From assembly GCF_000330505.1 (NCBI RefSeq), contig NW_004191916.1:70477-134476 (forward strand): 64,000 nucleotides of DNA. The letters run 5' to 3'. The notes beneath the pieces were generated by a model. The model was not told where the DNA came from, did no database searches, and was given only the letters and a program-made list of their open reading frames with translations. Positions 21,503-32,059 of the stretch are shown here, one piece after another. Position 1 is the stretch's first letter; every line of letters begins with the position of its first letter. The stretch comes from Entamoeba invadens IP1 (lineage: Eukaryota > Evosea > Mastigamoebida > Endamoebidae). Made by a program: the position numbers and the translations under genes.

Positions 21503-24500
21503 TCACTTCTCGTCAACACCGTCGTCTTCCAACAATTGTTCAAGTCGCTTGTTCCTTCGTTCAATGACATTTTTGATTTCTTCGTAATTCACACCGTTAT
21601 CAAGTTCTCCCCAGTTATCCGCTTCGTCTATCATCTTCACAAAATTTTTGCTGACATTCTCAAAGTCTCCTCTTTCAGTCTTGCTTTGCTTCCAACACTT
21701 CTCTATCGTGTTTTTCAATGTAAGTGGCATCTTCTCGTCAATGAAGAGTCGCTTCCCTTCTTTCACGTAATTCTTGATGTCAAACAAGCTCTTCAAATTG
21801 TTGTACGGCTCTTCTTGGTAAAAGACTTCCCAGGCCATAATACCAAAAGAGTACACGTCGCTCTCATTCGAGTATTCATCATCAAAACACTCGGGCGCCA
21901 AGTAGAGTGGTGTGCCAAGTCCTCTTTCTTTGTCCTTCGTGTTCTTCTTCATGAATCGTGAGGTCCCAAAGTCCGTAATTTTGACACAGCAAGCGCTCTC
22001 TGCAAACAGCGAGTTCACCAATAAATTGTCCGGCTTCAAGTCCAAATGCATGATCTTGTTGTCGTGGAGAAACTGCATCCCACGGGAGGCGTCAAACAGC
22101 ATTTTCAATTTCAGTTTATATGGAAGCTTGATGTAGTCGGGTTTCGACTTGAGTAAGTACTCTCCAAGTGATCCCAAGACGAAAAATTGGATGACCATTG
22201 AGACCTGTGGAATGTATGTGACAGACCCAATGTAATTGGCCACAAACGGATTACGCAACTTTTTCATGATCAGGCATTCTTGAATCACACTCTTCTTCAA
22301 GTCCTCCATCTCGTTCGTGTCCAAGTCTTCCCATCTAAACCGTTTAATCGCTACGGGAAGACTTCGATAGCTCCCCACAAACACCTTACCCATCGCACCT
22401 TCTGCTATTGGATTTTCTCTCACATTTAACTCGTCCATATCCAGATGCGTCGAGCTTGCAGCCTCAGTGATGATGGTGATATTATTGTGATACCTGTGGA
22501 TGACATTTTTGATCAATTTCTGATACTCGGATTGATCGGACGGACTCCAGCTCTCAAAGTTCTTGTCCTTCAGAAGCTCCGCTATTTGTAGTAACGTGGA
22601 TTTGTTCTTAGAAAACCAGACAGTGTAATTGATCTTCATGTCTCGAATTCGAGAAGTGCAGTGCAACGTCATAAAGCAAACAGTTTCCTTCTCAAAATTC
22701 GGATACATGATCTCTACTTGTTTATCAAAGTGGAAGACGTATTTCGGGTTGTTCGGCGTGTGGAAGATGACCATCATGTATTTGTTCTTGGAGTAATTCC
22801 TCAATGTTATTTTTTCATATCGTGTATCAAACACTTCCGTGACGTGATTATCATTTCCAAAGCCCAATTCTGTGGGGCTGATAAGAAACTTGGACTCTTT
22901 CGACGGCTTCTGTGATATTGAGCCCAAAATATTATAATAGTATTCTGGCTGTTGGAGTTTCACAACATTCATATCAATTCTTTTGTTCACTTTAAGTACT
23001 AACACCAATATAATCACCACACAGGCAATGACAAAGAGGAAACACCCAAATGCAATAAGGATCCACCCATACACTGGAAAAGAGGTGGTGTCGCATTTCT
23101 GTGTCTTGTCGCTCCAGATGTATCCCTCATCACACTTGCATCGGAAATTGCAATTCGTCGAATTGTCGCACTCTTCCCCTCCATCTCTTTTGCCATTACC
23201 ACACGTCTCCAAGATGCAATAGCCGTTCTTGGATTTGTACCCACTCGCACAATAACAATTGACTCCACACCCCTCACTTCCTCTCAGACACTGTTCTATA
23301 TCAAGTTTATTCCCAGAGAGGCACGTGTCAGATACACACAAATGGTTGCGCACACTATATCCCGCGGTGCACAAACAGTCATAGTCACACCCAATTGTCC
23401 CTATCATACACTTGTTTGTCGAATCAATAGTAAATGCACCATTATAATAACACAACTTGCGACAGTCAGGTCCACCATACGATTCTTTGCACAAACATTT
23501 GAGCTCTTCTTTCGAGCAGTAGCCCTGTCCATTCGCTTCGTTGCAGTGGTTCGGGCAAATCGCATAAAACGAGACTGGAATATCCAAGTCTTGTTCTTGG
23601 CTCATCAGACAGAAAAACCGACTGGAGGTCTGCTCCGTCCCTGAGAGTCGCACAACAAGTCCATTTTCATTCCCCTCTTTAATTAACGCGCCAAACCGCT
23701 TTCCTTCCCAGAGACTGATACACCAGTAACTCCCATTGTTATCTGTGCCATATTCTTGAAGGTATCTCAGTCTGTTTTCCTCTAATGTGGAAATCACAAG
23801 GGAGTAATTCGAAGCGAACTCAACATTGAAGAAAATGCTTCTTAATTGGAAGGTCGGTGCACACACTGGAAATATGTTCTTACCCTCTTCTCTGTTATTA
23901 AAGACGACGCGAAGTGGTGTATTTGTACTAATTAGAGTGTCGAATTTTTGCTGGTCCAATTTGAACGTCTCCAAATCCTTTTCTACCATTACTGGATCAA
24001 GTGAGATGTCAAGGGTCGTGTCTTTAAATTCCTCAATAAAGACCCAGAAGTAATACTTTCTATTATCAGAGTCTCTCTCGATGGGGATCTGAAGGAAATT
24101 GCTCTCTGAATTGGGGGAAACGACTTGTTGAGCGTAGCAGTTAACATTTGAATCTTCTTTTGGAGTGTCAGAGCAATGGATATAAATCGTCTGTAGTGCG
24201 CCAGACGTGGTTAAAACGGTCATTCTAATTTTGTCATAAGTACCATTGTAGGCGTCTTTGTCTGCTTCAAACCAAAATCCTCTTCTGTAGTTTCGTTGTG
24301 TATCTCCACGGATAACACAGGGTCCTCGATCGTAAGGTGTCTCTGATGTGAATTCGACAGTGACATGTTTGTATGGTTCCAAGTGTATAATTCCACTGTC
24401 TGGGAGATAATCGACTTTAGTGATGTAGTTCTTTGGTTTCACACAAACGCCGTCTTCTTTAACATAGAGTGGGTTTGCATCTCCAATAGGTTCAAATACA

Positions 24501-24718
24501 TCATAGAGAGTACAATGCAAACACGACGTATCATTGTCATAACCATCACTACACCCTGTGCATGTGTAATCAGTCAAACAGTCTGTAATACAACCAGAAG
24601 AACATTTGGATGTATTTGAACGTACCAGTGAACTTAAGAGAAGTATAATCAAAGTTACTGCTACGTTAAATAACGTGGAGCGGTTGTCTAACATGAATCT
24701 TTGAAAAAGGAAGATCAT
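21503..24718 (-). CDS. TMK-type transmembrane protein kinase
   Basis: This 1071-residue receptor-like kinase has a signal peptide within residues 1-35. A large ectodomain follows, ending in EGF/furin-like cysteine repeats (about residues 385-540). One membrane helix spans about 547-573 and the kinase domain about 762-1035. The glycine loop EGAMGKVFVG, the VAIK lysine (about 788), the catalytic MHLDLKPDN (about 888), DFG (about 913) and the APE motif are all present, so the kinase looks active. The histidine-leucine-aspartate in place of HRD is typical of tyrosine-kinase-like kinases. Entamoeba has a large family of such TMKs, thought to sense surface or bacterial ligands. The start is ATG 24718; an internal ATG at residue 8 would also leave a signal peptide. 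Confidence 0.93.
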   Translation of the reverse strand: MIFLFQRFMLDNRSTLFNVAVTLIILLLSSLVRSNTSKCSSGCITDCLTDYTCTGCSDGYDNDTSCLHCTLYDVFEPIGDANPLYVKEDGVCVKPKNYITKVDYLPDSGIIHLEPYKHVTVEFTSETPYDRGPCVIRGDTQRNYRRGFWFEADKDAYNGTYDKIRMTVLTTSGALQTIYIHCSDTPKEDSNVNCYAQQVVSPNSESNFLQIPIERDSDNRKYYFWVFIEEFKDTTLDISLDPVMVEKDLETFKLDQQKFDTLISTNTPLRVVFNNREEGKNIFPVCAPTFQLRSIFFNVEFASNYSLVISTLEENRLRYLQEYGTDNNGSYWCISLWEGKRFGALIKEGNENGLVVRLSGTEQTSSRFFCLMSQEQDLDIPVSFYAICPNHCNEANGQGYCSKEELKCLCKESYGGPDCRKLCYYNGAFTIDSTNKCMIGTIGCDYDCLCTAGYSVRNHLCVSDTCLSGNKLDIEQCLRGSEGCGVNCYCASGYKSKNGYCILETCGNGKRDGGEECDNSTNCNFRCKCDEGYIWSDKTQKCDTTSFPVYGWILIAFGCFLFVIACVVIILVLVLKVNKRIDMNVVKLQQPEYYYNILGSISQKPSKESKFLISPTELGFGNDNHVTEVFDTRYEKITLRNYSKNKYMMVIFHTPNNPKYVFHFDKQVEIMYPNFEKETVCFMTLHCTSRIRDMKINYTVWFSKNKSTLLQIAELLKDKNFESWSPSDQSEYQKLIKNVIHRYHNNITIITEAASSTHLDMDELNVRENPIAEGAMGKVFVGSYRSLPVAIKRFRWEDLDTNEMEDLKKSVIQECLIMKKLRNPFVANYIGSVTYIPQVSMVIQFFVLGSLGEYLLKSKPDYIKLPYKLKLKMLFDASRGMQFLHDNKIMHLDLKPDNLLVNSLFAESACCVKITDFGTSRFMKKNTKDKERGLGTPLYLAPECFDDEYSNESDVYSFGIMAWEVFYQEEPYNNLKSLFDIKNYVKEGKRLFIDEKMPLTLKNTIEKCWKQSKTERGDFENVSKNFVKMIDEADNWGELDNGVNYEEIKNVIERRNKRLEQLLEDDGVDEK

Positions 24719-26615
24719 CAAATGAACTTCATATGGAAAAAAACGGACTTTTTGTTTTAATGTTTTCTGTGATGTTGATTTGAAAAGTTTTGGAATTTTT
24801 AATCCAAAAAAATGTCGAATTTGTTTTCAGAGAAGCCGAATGATTATACTATATTTTATAGTTGATTTTGTTGTTAAATATAGTTTTTGATAATGGGGAA
24901 AGAATAAAAAACAGTGAAAATGAATAGTTGTTTTTACTATTTGGTTATAATATTAAGTGAATAGAAATGGTTTCCCAAATATGAGATTGTGTTTCTGTGT
25001 TATTTTTTAGCTCCATTAAAATTAACTTTTATAAAAAACAGTAATAGTCTTTTCCTAACTGTGTCCAGAACAGTTGTGTAGATTTTAAGTATGGAACATG
25101 ATGGTTCTATTATCAATAAAGACGAAAAACACCATATTAAATTTGTTGAATATTTGAAATTATTTGTATTGAAGTACTATTATAACATTTAATTGGTGAA
25201 GAGAAATCTAGGACTGAGTATATTCATTAGTCGGGTTAAGTTGATTATTATTGTTTATTAAAAACAAAATTTATTTTTTTAATTGAATTATTCATTTGAC
25301 AAATTGAAAAAAGTTGAATCATCTAATTACTGTTGTCTTTCTTTTGTGTTTTCTTTATTCTTTTTATTAATAAGGTATCCACGTATTCGTTTGAAAATAC
25401 GAGTTAATAAAACTATAAGGTAATTATAATCTTTAATAAAAATAGTAATACCATGTTTTCTTCAGAATTCAAATCGAACACACTTCATAATTAAACTTCT
25501 GATGTATTTACGTAAAGATGAGAAAGTAATGAATCAAAAACAAACCGTTGTCTCTTATATTTTACTGGTTGTCTCATGTCGGTAACAAGTTTTGTTAAGT
25601 TTTTGTTTCTATCGCAGACCTCAATGCTAATTGTTCTTTATTGACTCTATGTTTTGGTATTTTTTATTTAAAAATGACCATCCTTTGTTTTTTATTGAAC
25701 AATGGATTTATTTGTGAAAGATGACGTTATAAGTTAACGAAAAACTGTTTTTTTTCAAAAACAGTAAAAAAGCCGCAACAGAAAGTCGGCAGTTTTCTAT
25801 TTATTTTCCCCTTTTGAAAACAATAAAGGATCAAAAACATAGAAAACATCTTTAGTTCACAATTATGACCAACAAAACGACGAAATATTGAGGGTAAAAA
25901 AGGCAACACAAATGACGAATATTGTTTTAAAAATAGTATAATTTATTATGAATTTGTTCAATTGGGTTGGCAATTTTGAAGATCAATATTATAATAAATT
26001 AAAATATTACTATTATTTCATTTATTATAATTATGATTCTGTATCTTATTATTATTTATTAATCTAATAATAACATAATAATTCTATAAATTTTCAGATT
26101 GTTATACATTTTTGGGAATAATTTGTTTTTTCTTCTTATTTTTTTTTATTATTGTTAATTGGCAAACTTTTTTTTCTTAAAAGTGTTTTTAATTTAATTT
26201 AATAATTGAATTAATAAAATGGTTAAAATAAATGATAAGAAGAAACTATAAATTGTTTACTTTAAAAACCTATTTGATTCATTATTTTTTGTTTAATAAA
26301 GTAGTCACAAATAAATCAAATAAACAGGATGTTTGGGTTTGAAAAGAACCTGAAAAGATACTGTTAAAAAACAATGTTTTAAGTGTTGGTTTTTTTCCAA
26401 GTTATTTATAGTTTTTTTCTTTTCGTCGTTTTTTACTTTAAAAAACGAATCACAATAAAGGTTTTTTTTACAATTATTTTAAACAACTACACTTTTAAAA
26501 CAATTTGTTAATACAAATTAATTAATTAATTCAAACTATATGGTTTTAAAATTTATTATAAATGAAACTATATGACGTTATTTAATTGTATCAAATGTAA
26601 TAAATTAAAATCAAT
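24719..26615. other. A+T-rich spacer without visible genes
   Basis: About 1.9 kb between the TMK start and the epimerase stop. It is composed of A/T runs and short open stretches with no ATG-led gene of good composition. I saw no inverted repeats that mark a transposon. Confidence 0.6.
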
Positions 26616-27266
26616 TTAATTATTTCTAAGTGCGTCAATTGGGATTTTATAGTCTTTTGCCTTGAACACATACGATCCCGCAACAAAAGAAGTGGCCCCC
26701 GCTGTTTTAGCAACTCCAATTGTTTTATCGGAAATCCCCCCGTCGACCTGGATGTCGAGGTTTATGTGGTTCTTTCTAATCTCCTCGACTTTTGGCATCA
26801 TATCCGCCATGAAAGATTGTCCCCCAAATCCGGGCTCTACCGTCATTACGAGTACTCTATCGATTTTGTCAAGAATCTTTTCAACGGAACTGACAGGAGT
26901 TTTTGGTTTAAGAGAAACACCGGCTTTAACGTTGTGTGAATGTAAGATCTCGATGACTTCCTCCGCCTCGGAAATGTCTTTGACCGCTTCAATGTGGAAA
27001 GTCACAAGCGACGCACCGGCATTGACGTAATCCATCGCCCATCTTTTGGGGTCTTCTATCATCAAATGGCAATCTAAAAACGCGTGTGGGAGTGCTGCGT
27101 GGAGACACTTGACTATCGGCGCACCAAGTGTCAAATTGGGGACAAAGTGCCCGTCCATCACATCCACGTGTAACTCATCCGCTCCAGCAGATAAAACTGC
27201 TTTTGACTCCTCGCCAAGGCGGGAGAAATCACAAGACAAGAGTGATGGGCATATACGAATAGACAT
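26616..27266 (-). CDS. RPE: Ribulose-phosphate 3-epimerase
   Basis: The enzyme interconverts ribulose 5-phosphate and xylulose 5-phosphate in the non-oxidative pentose phosphate pathway, in the cytosol. The 216-residue length is normal for the family. The N-terminal PSLLSCDFSRL, the metal-binding HVDVMDGHFVPN (H33, D35), DCHLMIEDP (H67), MTVEPGFGGQSF and VDGGI (D175) motifs are all present. The protein is therefore a complete TIM-barrel epimerase. It starts at ATG 27266. Both sides are long A+T-rich spacers. Confidence 0.97.
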   Translation of the reverse strand: MSIRICPSLLSCDFSRLGEESKAVLSAGADELHVDVMDGHFVPNLTLGAPIVKCLHAALPHAFLDCHLMIEDPKRWAMDYVNAGASLVTFHIEAVKDISEAEEVIEILHSHNVKAGVSLKPKTPVSSVEKILDKIDRVLVMTVEPGFGGQSFMADMMPKVEEIRKNHINLDIQVDGGISDKTIGVAKTAGATSFVAGSYVFKAKDYKIPIDALRNN

Positions 27267-28876
27267 TCACAACTTATTTGCAGTTGGATATGAAACTTCT
27301 TCATATTCCACACATCTTCCATTTTTACTAGAGATTTATTATATTCAAATCATATTTATTACTATTTTCTTGTATCATCATTTATAATTATTTATAATAT
27401 TCAATTTAACTATTTAATTTTTACTTAATTTTATTATAAAAACTGAGTTTTTTTATTATATTATACTAATAAAAAATATTATTATTATTTAAATCTATTG
27501 TTAGTTTTTTAATTGTTGACATTTTTTTATTAGTATTTATAATTATTTTTACTATATTTACTACATTAACAGATTAATAACAATAAACACTTTAATGTTA
27601 TTTTAAGTGTCGGTTATAATTATTAGTTTTTAAATTCACCACAATTAATTTAAATTATATCCTTGTGGTAAATACTTCAATTGATTGCCATAACTATACA
27701 ACAATTTCAAATAGAAACACTTTGAAGGATGTACTTTGGAATACCTTTGTAATAATATGAGGTACACATGAACCTGAAATTATATACAAAATGCTAATGT
27801 GCCAAAAAATGAAATGTTTAATTATTCCAAATTCTAAACATTATTTAATCAAAATAAACAAAAAATCTTTTTGGTCAATTCACTTCACTTTCTATTGTTT
27901 TTTTACAACTTGTATTTTGTTTTGTGTAATTTTTGTTTTCAACTGTCAATTAATTAATATTTAAATATACTATTTTATAATTATTTTTTGGAATAAAAAG
28001 TATTAAACATAGTTTTTCATTTTGAAATATAAATCGACAATATACTAAACTTTCGTTATTTCTTAAATATAACTTATCACTGACAATGTTAGACAAATTT
28101 GGTCTAATTGAAAAATTCTTAATTTTTTGAAGTTATTGACTATTTTAGTGAATGGTTTGTCAAACATTATAACAAACCATATTTAATAATATTTTTATTA
28201 CTAATTACTTACTATTTCACTTTTATTACAATCTTACATGTTATAGTTTTTATTATTATTGTTATTATACTTAAAAACAAAACCATACAGTTTATAGTAT
28301 TTAATAGTAAGTATGATATAAATATATCATTTTTTTATTTAAATATAAATAAAAAGTCATTTGTACAACCACTCTAAACAAAAAGACACAACACTTAAAC
28401 AAATACAACAGAAGTGAGCAGCCATCAAAACCAGAAAAAAGTTCACCAAAAAGATCGGTTTAGTTTATCAATAATTTTTTTATTAACCCTTTTTTTAAGC
28501 CTATTTATATCGAAAATATCGGGTATTTAAAAGCTTTTTAAATTTAATAAAGCTTCACATTTAGATCTTTTGTTTATAGTATATTTATGATTTATTATAC
28601 CAATTGTTATAGTTTTTCCATTTATACAAAACAGCCACAAAAATAGACGACCAAAGAGATACTCATGTGGTCAGTTTGTGAGAAAACAAATACCATACAT
28701 GTAGTAGATTACTAGTACCGTATAGATTTCGCTTTGTAAAGAAATCTAAAGCCGAGGAAACACACTAAAATCAGAGCTCAAAACGAATGTCAAAGCTATA
28801 AAACATAGCAAAAAGAATTAAAGTGAATACTATTTTGATATTTTTTGAGGTTGGGCAGTCGAAACTCAAAAAAGTT
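27267..28876. other. A+T-rich spacer upstream of the epimerase and RhoGEF genes
   Basis: This 1.6-kb divergent intergenic region should hold the promoters of both genes. Bases about 28620-28876 are less A+T-rich and run into the RhoGEF frame, so a 5' untranslated region or an unrecognised exon is possible there. Nothing else is recognisable. Confidence 0.5.
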
Positions 28877-31417
28877 ATGCAAGTCGGCAGCAGCTCGTCA
28901 TCATCATCGGACTTGACCAACCCGAACCAAAACAGTCCTGTTTTGTCCCAGCGACAAAATGTGGTCAGAGAGATCTTGAGTACTGAAGAGAGCTATGTCA
29001 AATCATTATCGATATGTGACAATTATAGAACGTCAATGTTAAAGAATGCTTCAAAGATTAACCCAAGAGAGGTGGAGACTATATTCTACTCCTTCAATGA
29101 CGTTTTTGCGTGTAACAAGAAATTTGTGATGAACCTTTCGAATAGTTTTAAACAGAACAACCTCGACAATGAAGTCGGAAAGATCTTTCTCGGGTACGCC
29201 CAGTCGTTTTTGGCTTACACCAACTTTTACATCAACCATGACAAAGCCACTGAACACATTAAACGACTTAAATCGGACTCAAAGGTCTCTTCCTTGATGG
29301 AGGAAATACAAAACAGTGTCTCCGTGCAACAACAACTTGACTTGATCGACTACTTTATCATGCCGATCCAAAGACTCCCAAGGTACAAATTACTCCTGGA
29401 ACAGTTGATTAAATTCACGCCACCAACACATTGCGACTTTGATAATATCACTAAAGCGTACACTTCGATAGGAAACGTCGTTACAGAAATCAACAAAAAG
29501 ATGTTAAACGAGAGAAGTATAGTGGAGCTTGAAAGTCTCCGATGCTTGTTTTCGAAGAAGGAGAAATTCGAGTTGGTCAAGGAAAATCGACGATTTATCA
29601 TGCAAAAGAAAATTACACAAGTCACCCATAACGGCGCAGAGAAGAGAGTTCTCTTCTTACTCTCAGACTGTTTGCTCTTGACAAAGAGAGAGGACAGACT
29701 CCTCAAAATACGATATGTAGTGGAACTCGACAAATTCAAATTCTTCGAAATTGACAAACCAAAGGCGGTGCAGATCTTCAGTAACGTCAAATCGTGTTTA
29801 ATAGAATTCGAGTCAGAAGACGCCCTCACTCAATTCAAAAATTCGATAACAAATGTCCTTTTGAAAATTGATAAAAAGGAGTTTTTATGTTCGCCATTAG
29901 TAGTGCAATCTTCCGATATAACCAACTGCACAAGATGTGGAGTGGATTGCACGCGAAGGAGGAAGAAAATGTACTGCAAAAAATGCAAATTATTTGTGTG
30001 TCCGAGGTGTTGGAACCACGACGAGAAGTGTTGTGTTGCGTGTCAGAATACTATTTGTAGAGATACTAAAAAGCGCCGGTCGATGTCAAGTGCCAAAGGG
30101 ATGAAGTTGGAACTTGACTCGTGTACACACACTAAAGGGACGTTGTCTGGAGAAAGCACCCCTCGACTGAGTGAGACAAAGACGTTTGGAACACGAGTTC
30201 AAAAGTGTCGAACAGAGAATGAAATAGAGAAGATCGGGAGGACACGAGAAATCAATCCAAATGTTAAATTGTATGGAAGTGAACAACTTGAGATGCACAA
30301 GGACTCTCCGCCTTTTGAAGATGTTCAATTGAAAAAACATTCTATTGGGAAGACTGTGTTATGTCGATTCAGTGAGCCCACGAAACCAAAAGAGTCGCCA
30401 CAAACAAACACAATTTCAGATGCTGCGTGTTTCCCATGTGACCAAGAAACGCTGCTGTCTGATAACGACACACAAACACCAAGAGAAAAACAGAAGAAAA
30501 CGGGATGTATGAGTGATAGAGAGGATTCGGGACATAAGATCCATAATCTCTTTAGAAGACACAACAGTTTGAAGCATAAAGACAAAATAGAAGTGCCAGA
30601 CACAACAAAGGACGTCAACTTTATTACAGGAAAGCAGAAGGTGGACAGACTCTTCAATCCAAATGAAGTGTTGACTTCACCCATTCACAAATCATCGAAA
30701 ACACTAAACAAGACACTCCGATCACACACAAGAACACCAGGAGGGGTGGAGCAAATTAAATTGTATATTGATGGCGTCTTGGTGAACAACGATACACTCG
30801 AAATGCCTAAAGCTGGGACCCATCAAGAGCCCGAGAAGTTTGAAGAGTTCAAAGAAGATGAAAAGAAGAGTACAAACAACTCCGAAAGTAATTCCGATAA
30901 CTCCGATACAGGAACAAAGACAAATACTATGCTAAATATCGAGAAACCATCGGATGAAACATTTAAAGACAGTCTTGGGAGTCAAGTCTGTATGGACTCC
31001 AAGCCTATTGAACTTGAGTATACACAACCAAAGGAACACACATTTGAAATACAACCGGAACGGACACCAGAAGGCGTTGAAAGTGTATTTAAAGACTTAA
31101 AAGAAACTCAAGAAACAGAACACCGAACGGATGTGAAACAAATGAAAACGATCTTTGAAAGAAAATCCGAAGAGGTGTGCGAACCAAAACCTTCTCCGAG
31201 GCGGCTCAGTCAAAGGATCTTTGTTAACAAACCAAAACAGAATATTGAAATTGACTTGGACTCCTTGTCAAAGTCAAAGGTGTGTATAGACGAGATAGTC
31301 CCACATGAAGGTCGTGTGGAGTTTCTCAGACAATTCAATGAAAGGATCATCAAGAAAAATTCGATGGAGAACCAAGAAAAACCAAAACCAAAAATTACAA
31401 CTGTTGATAAAAAGTAA
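28877..31417 (+). CDS. DH-PH Rho guanine-nucleotide exchange factor with FYVE-like zinc finger
   Basis: The ATG at 28877 gives 846 residues; the frame is open upstream but has no earlier ATG. Residues about 25-215 form a Dbl-homology domain that should load GTP on Rho/Rac proteins (VVREILSTEESYVKSL, and IMPIQRLPRYKLLLEQL in its most conserved helix). A PH domain follows (about 225-330), then an eight-cysteine FYVE-like finger (about 350-395, CTRC, CKKC, CPRC, CVAC). The finger lacks the RHHCR motif needed for classical PI3P binding. The C-terminal half is long, polar and probably disordered. This DH-PH-FYVE order is common in Entamoeba. The gene is on the same strand as another FYVE-like gene downstream. 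Confidence 0.92.
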   Translation: MQVGSSSSSSSDLTNPNQNSPVLSQRQNVVREILSTEESYVKSLSICDNYRTSMLKNASKINPREVETIFYSFNDVFACNKKFVMNLSNSFKQNNLDNEVGKIFLGYAQSFLAYTNFYINHDKATEHIKRLKSDSKVSSLMEEIQNSVSVQQQLDLIDYFIMPIQRLPRYKLLLEQLIKFTPPTHCDFDNITKAYTSIGNVVTEINKKMLNERSIVELESLRCLFSKKEKFELVKENRRFIMQKKITQVTHNGAEKRVLFLLSDCLLLTKREDRLLKIRYVVELDKFKFFEIDKPKAVQIFSNVKSCLIEFESEDALTQFKNSITNVLLKIDKKEFLCSPLVVQSSDITNCTRCGVDCTRRRKKMYCKKCKLFVCPRCWNHDEKCCVACQNTICRDTKKRRSMSSAKGMKLELDSCTHTKGTLSGESTPRLSETKTFGTRVQKCRTENEIEKIGRTREINPNVKLYGSEQLEMHKDSPPFEDVQLKKHSIGKTVLCRFSEPTKPKESPQTNTISDAACFPCDQETLLSDNDTQTPREKQKKTGCMSDREDSGHKIHNLFRRHNSLKHKDKIEVPDTTKDVNFITGKQKVDRLFNPNEVLTSPIHKSSKTLNKTLRSHTRTPGGVEQIKLYIDGVLVNNDTLEMPKAGTHQEPEKFEEFKEDEKKSTNNSESNSDNSDTGTKTNTMLNIEKPSDETFKDSLGSQVCMDSKPIELEYTQPKEHTFEIQPERTPEGVESVFKDLKETQETEHRTDVKQMKTIFERKSEEVCEPKPSPRRLSQRIFVNKPKQNIEIDLDSLSKSKVCIDEIVPHEGRVEFLRQFNERIIKKNSMENQEKPKPKITTVDKK

Positions 31418-31453
31418 CTCATTATTTTGTTTTTGTTCTTGTTGAATTAAATT

Positions 31454-31486
31454 AAAGATTTAATTATAAAGATTAATTAAATCTTT
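31454..31486. repeat. Hairpin 3' of the RhoGEF gene
   Basis: AAAGATTTAATTA and TAATTAAATCTTT form a perfect 13-bp stem with a 7-nt loop, 36 bp after the stop. Confidence 0.6.
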
Positions 31487-32042
31487 TTACATTTAAAATA
31501 CTTATTGTAGAGATATATAGAAAATTTTTAATGTTCTTCCCTTTTTTGGGTTGTATATTTTTATTAAAATAATAAACTTCTAAATTTTAGGAAAAGTATT
31601 TAATAAACTCGATATTAACACTTTTTTAAACCAAATGAATTGTGTTGGATGAGATTTGATAAACTAACTTCTTTTTTTCAAATATAGTTTTTATAACTAA
31701 CTAATTCTCTCACTTATTTTTATTAGAAAGTATAAGAAAGAAATTGTAAAAAATAAATAATGTTTTTATAAGAATAGAACAACAAAATATTCAAATACAC
31801 TTTAATTAAAATAAGAAAAACAAGAAATTTTAATGGAAATAAATACGTTAAATAAAATGATTTTATCATAAGAATTATATTTTATTAATGTATTATTAGT
31901 TATCAATGAAATATAGTATTTTTACTCATCATTTCTTTCCCAAACAAAAACATCAATTCATATTATTGGAATTATAACGGACGTTTTCAAAGGAGGAAGA
32001 AGTTGCACAAAATCTTCCACAACCCACAGAAAGCAAGTTGAA
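31487..32042. other. Spacer and promoter region of the 32060 gene
   Basis: No gene is seen. Bases about 31530-31640 resemble 55650-55770 (shared TGTATATTTT and GGAAAAGTATT blocks), perhaps an old repeat. A GGACGTTTT box near 31979 is shared with the RRS1 promoter. Confidence 0.4.
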
Positions 32043-32049
32043 ATGAACT
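32043..32049 (+). promoter_or_regulatory. GAAC element of the 32060 gene
   Basis: ATGAACT matches the Entamoeba GAAC consensus (AATGAACT) and is followed at once by CAAAAATTTA, an initiator-like string, directly before the ATG at 32060. Confidence 0.6.
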
Positions 32050-32059
32050 CAAAAATTTA

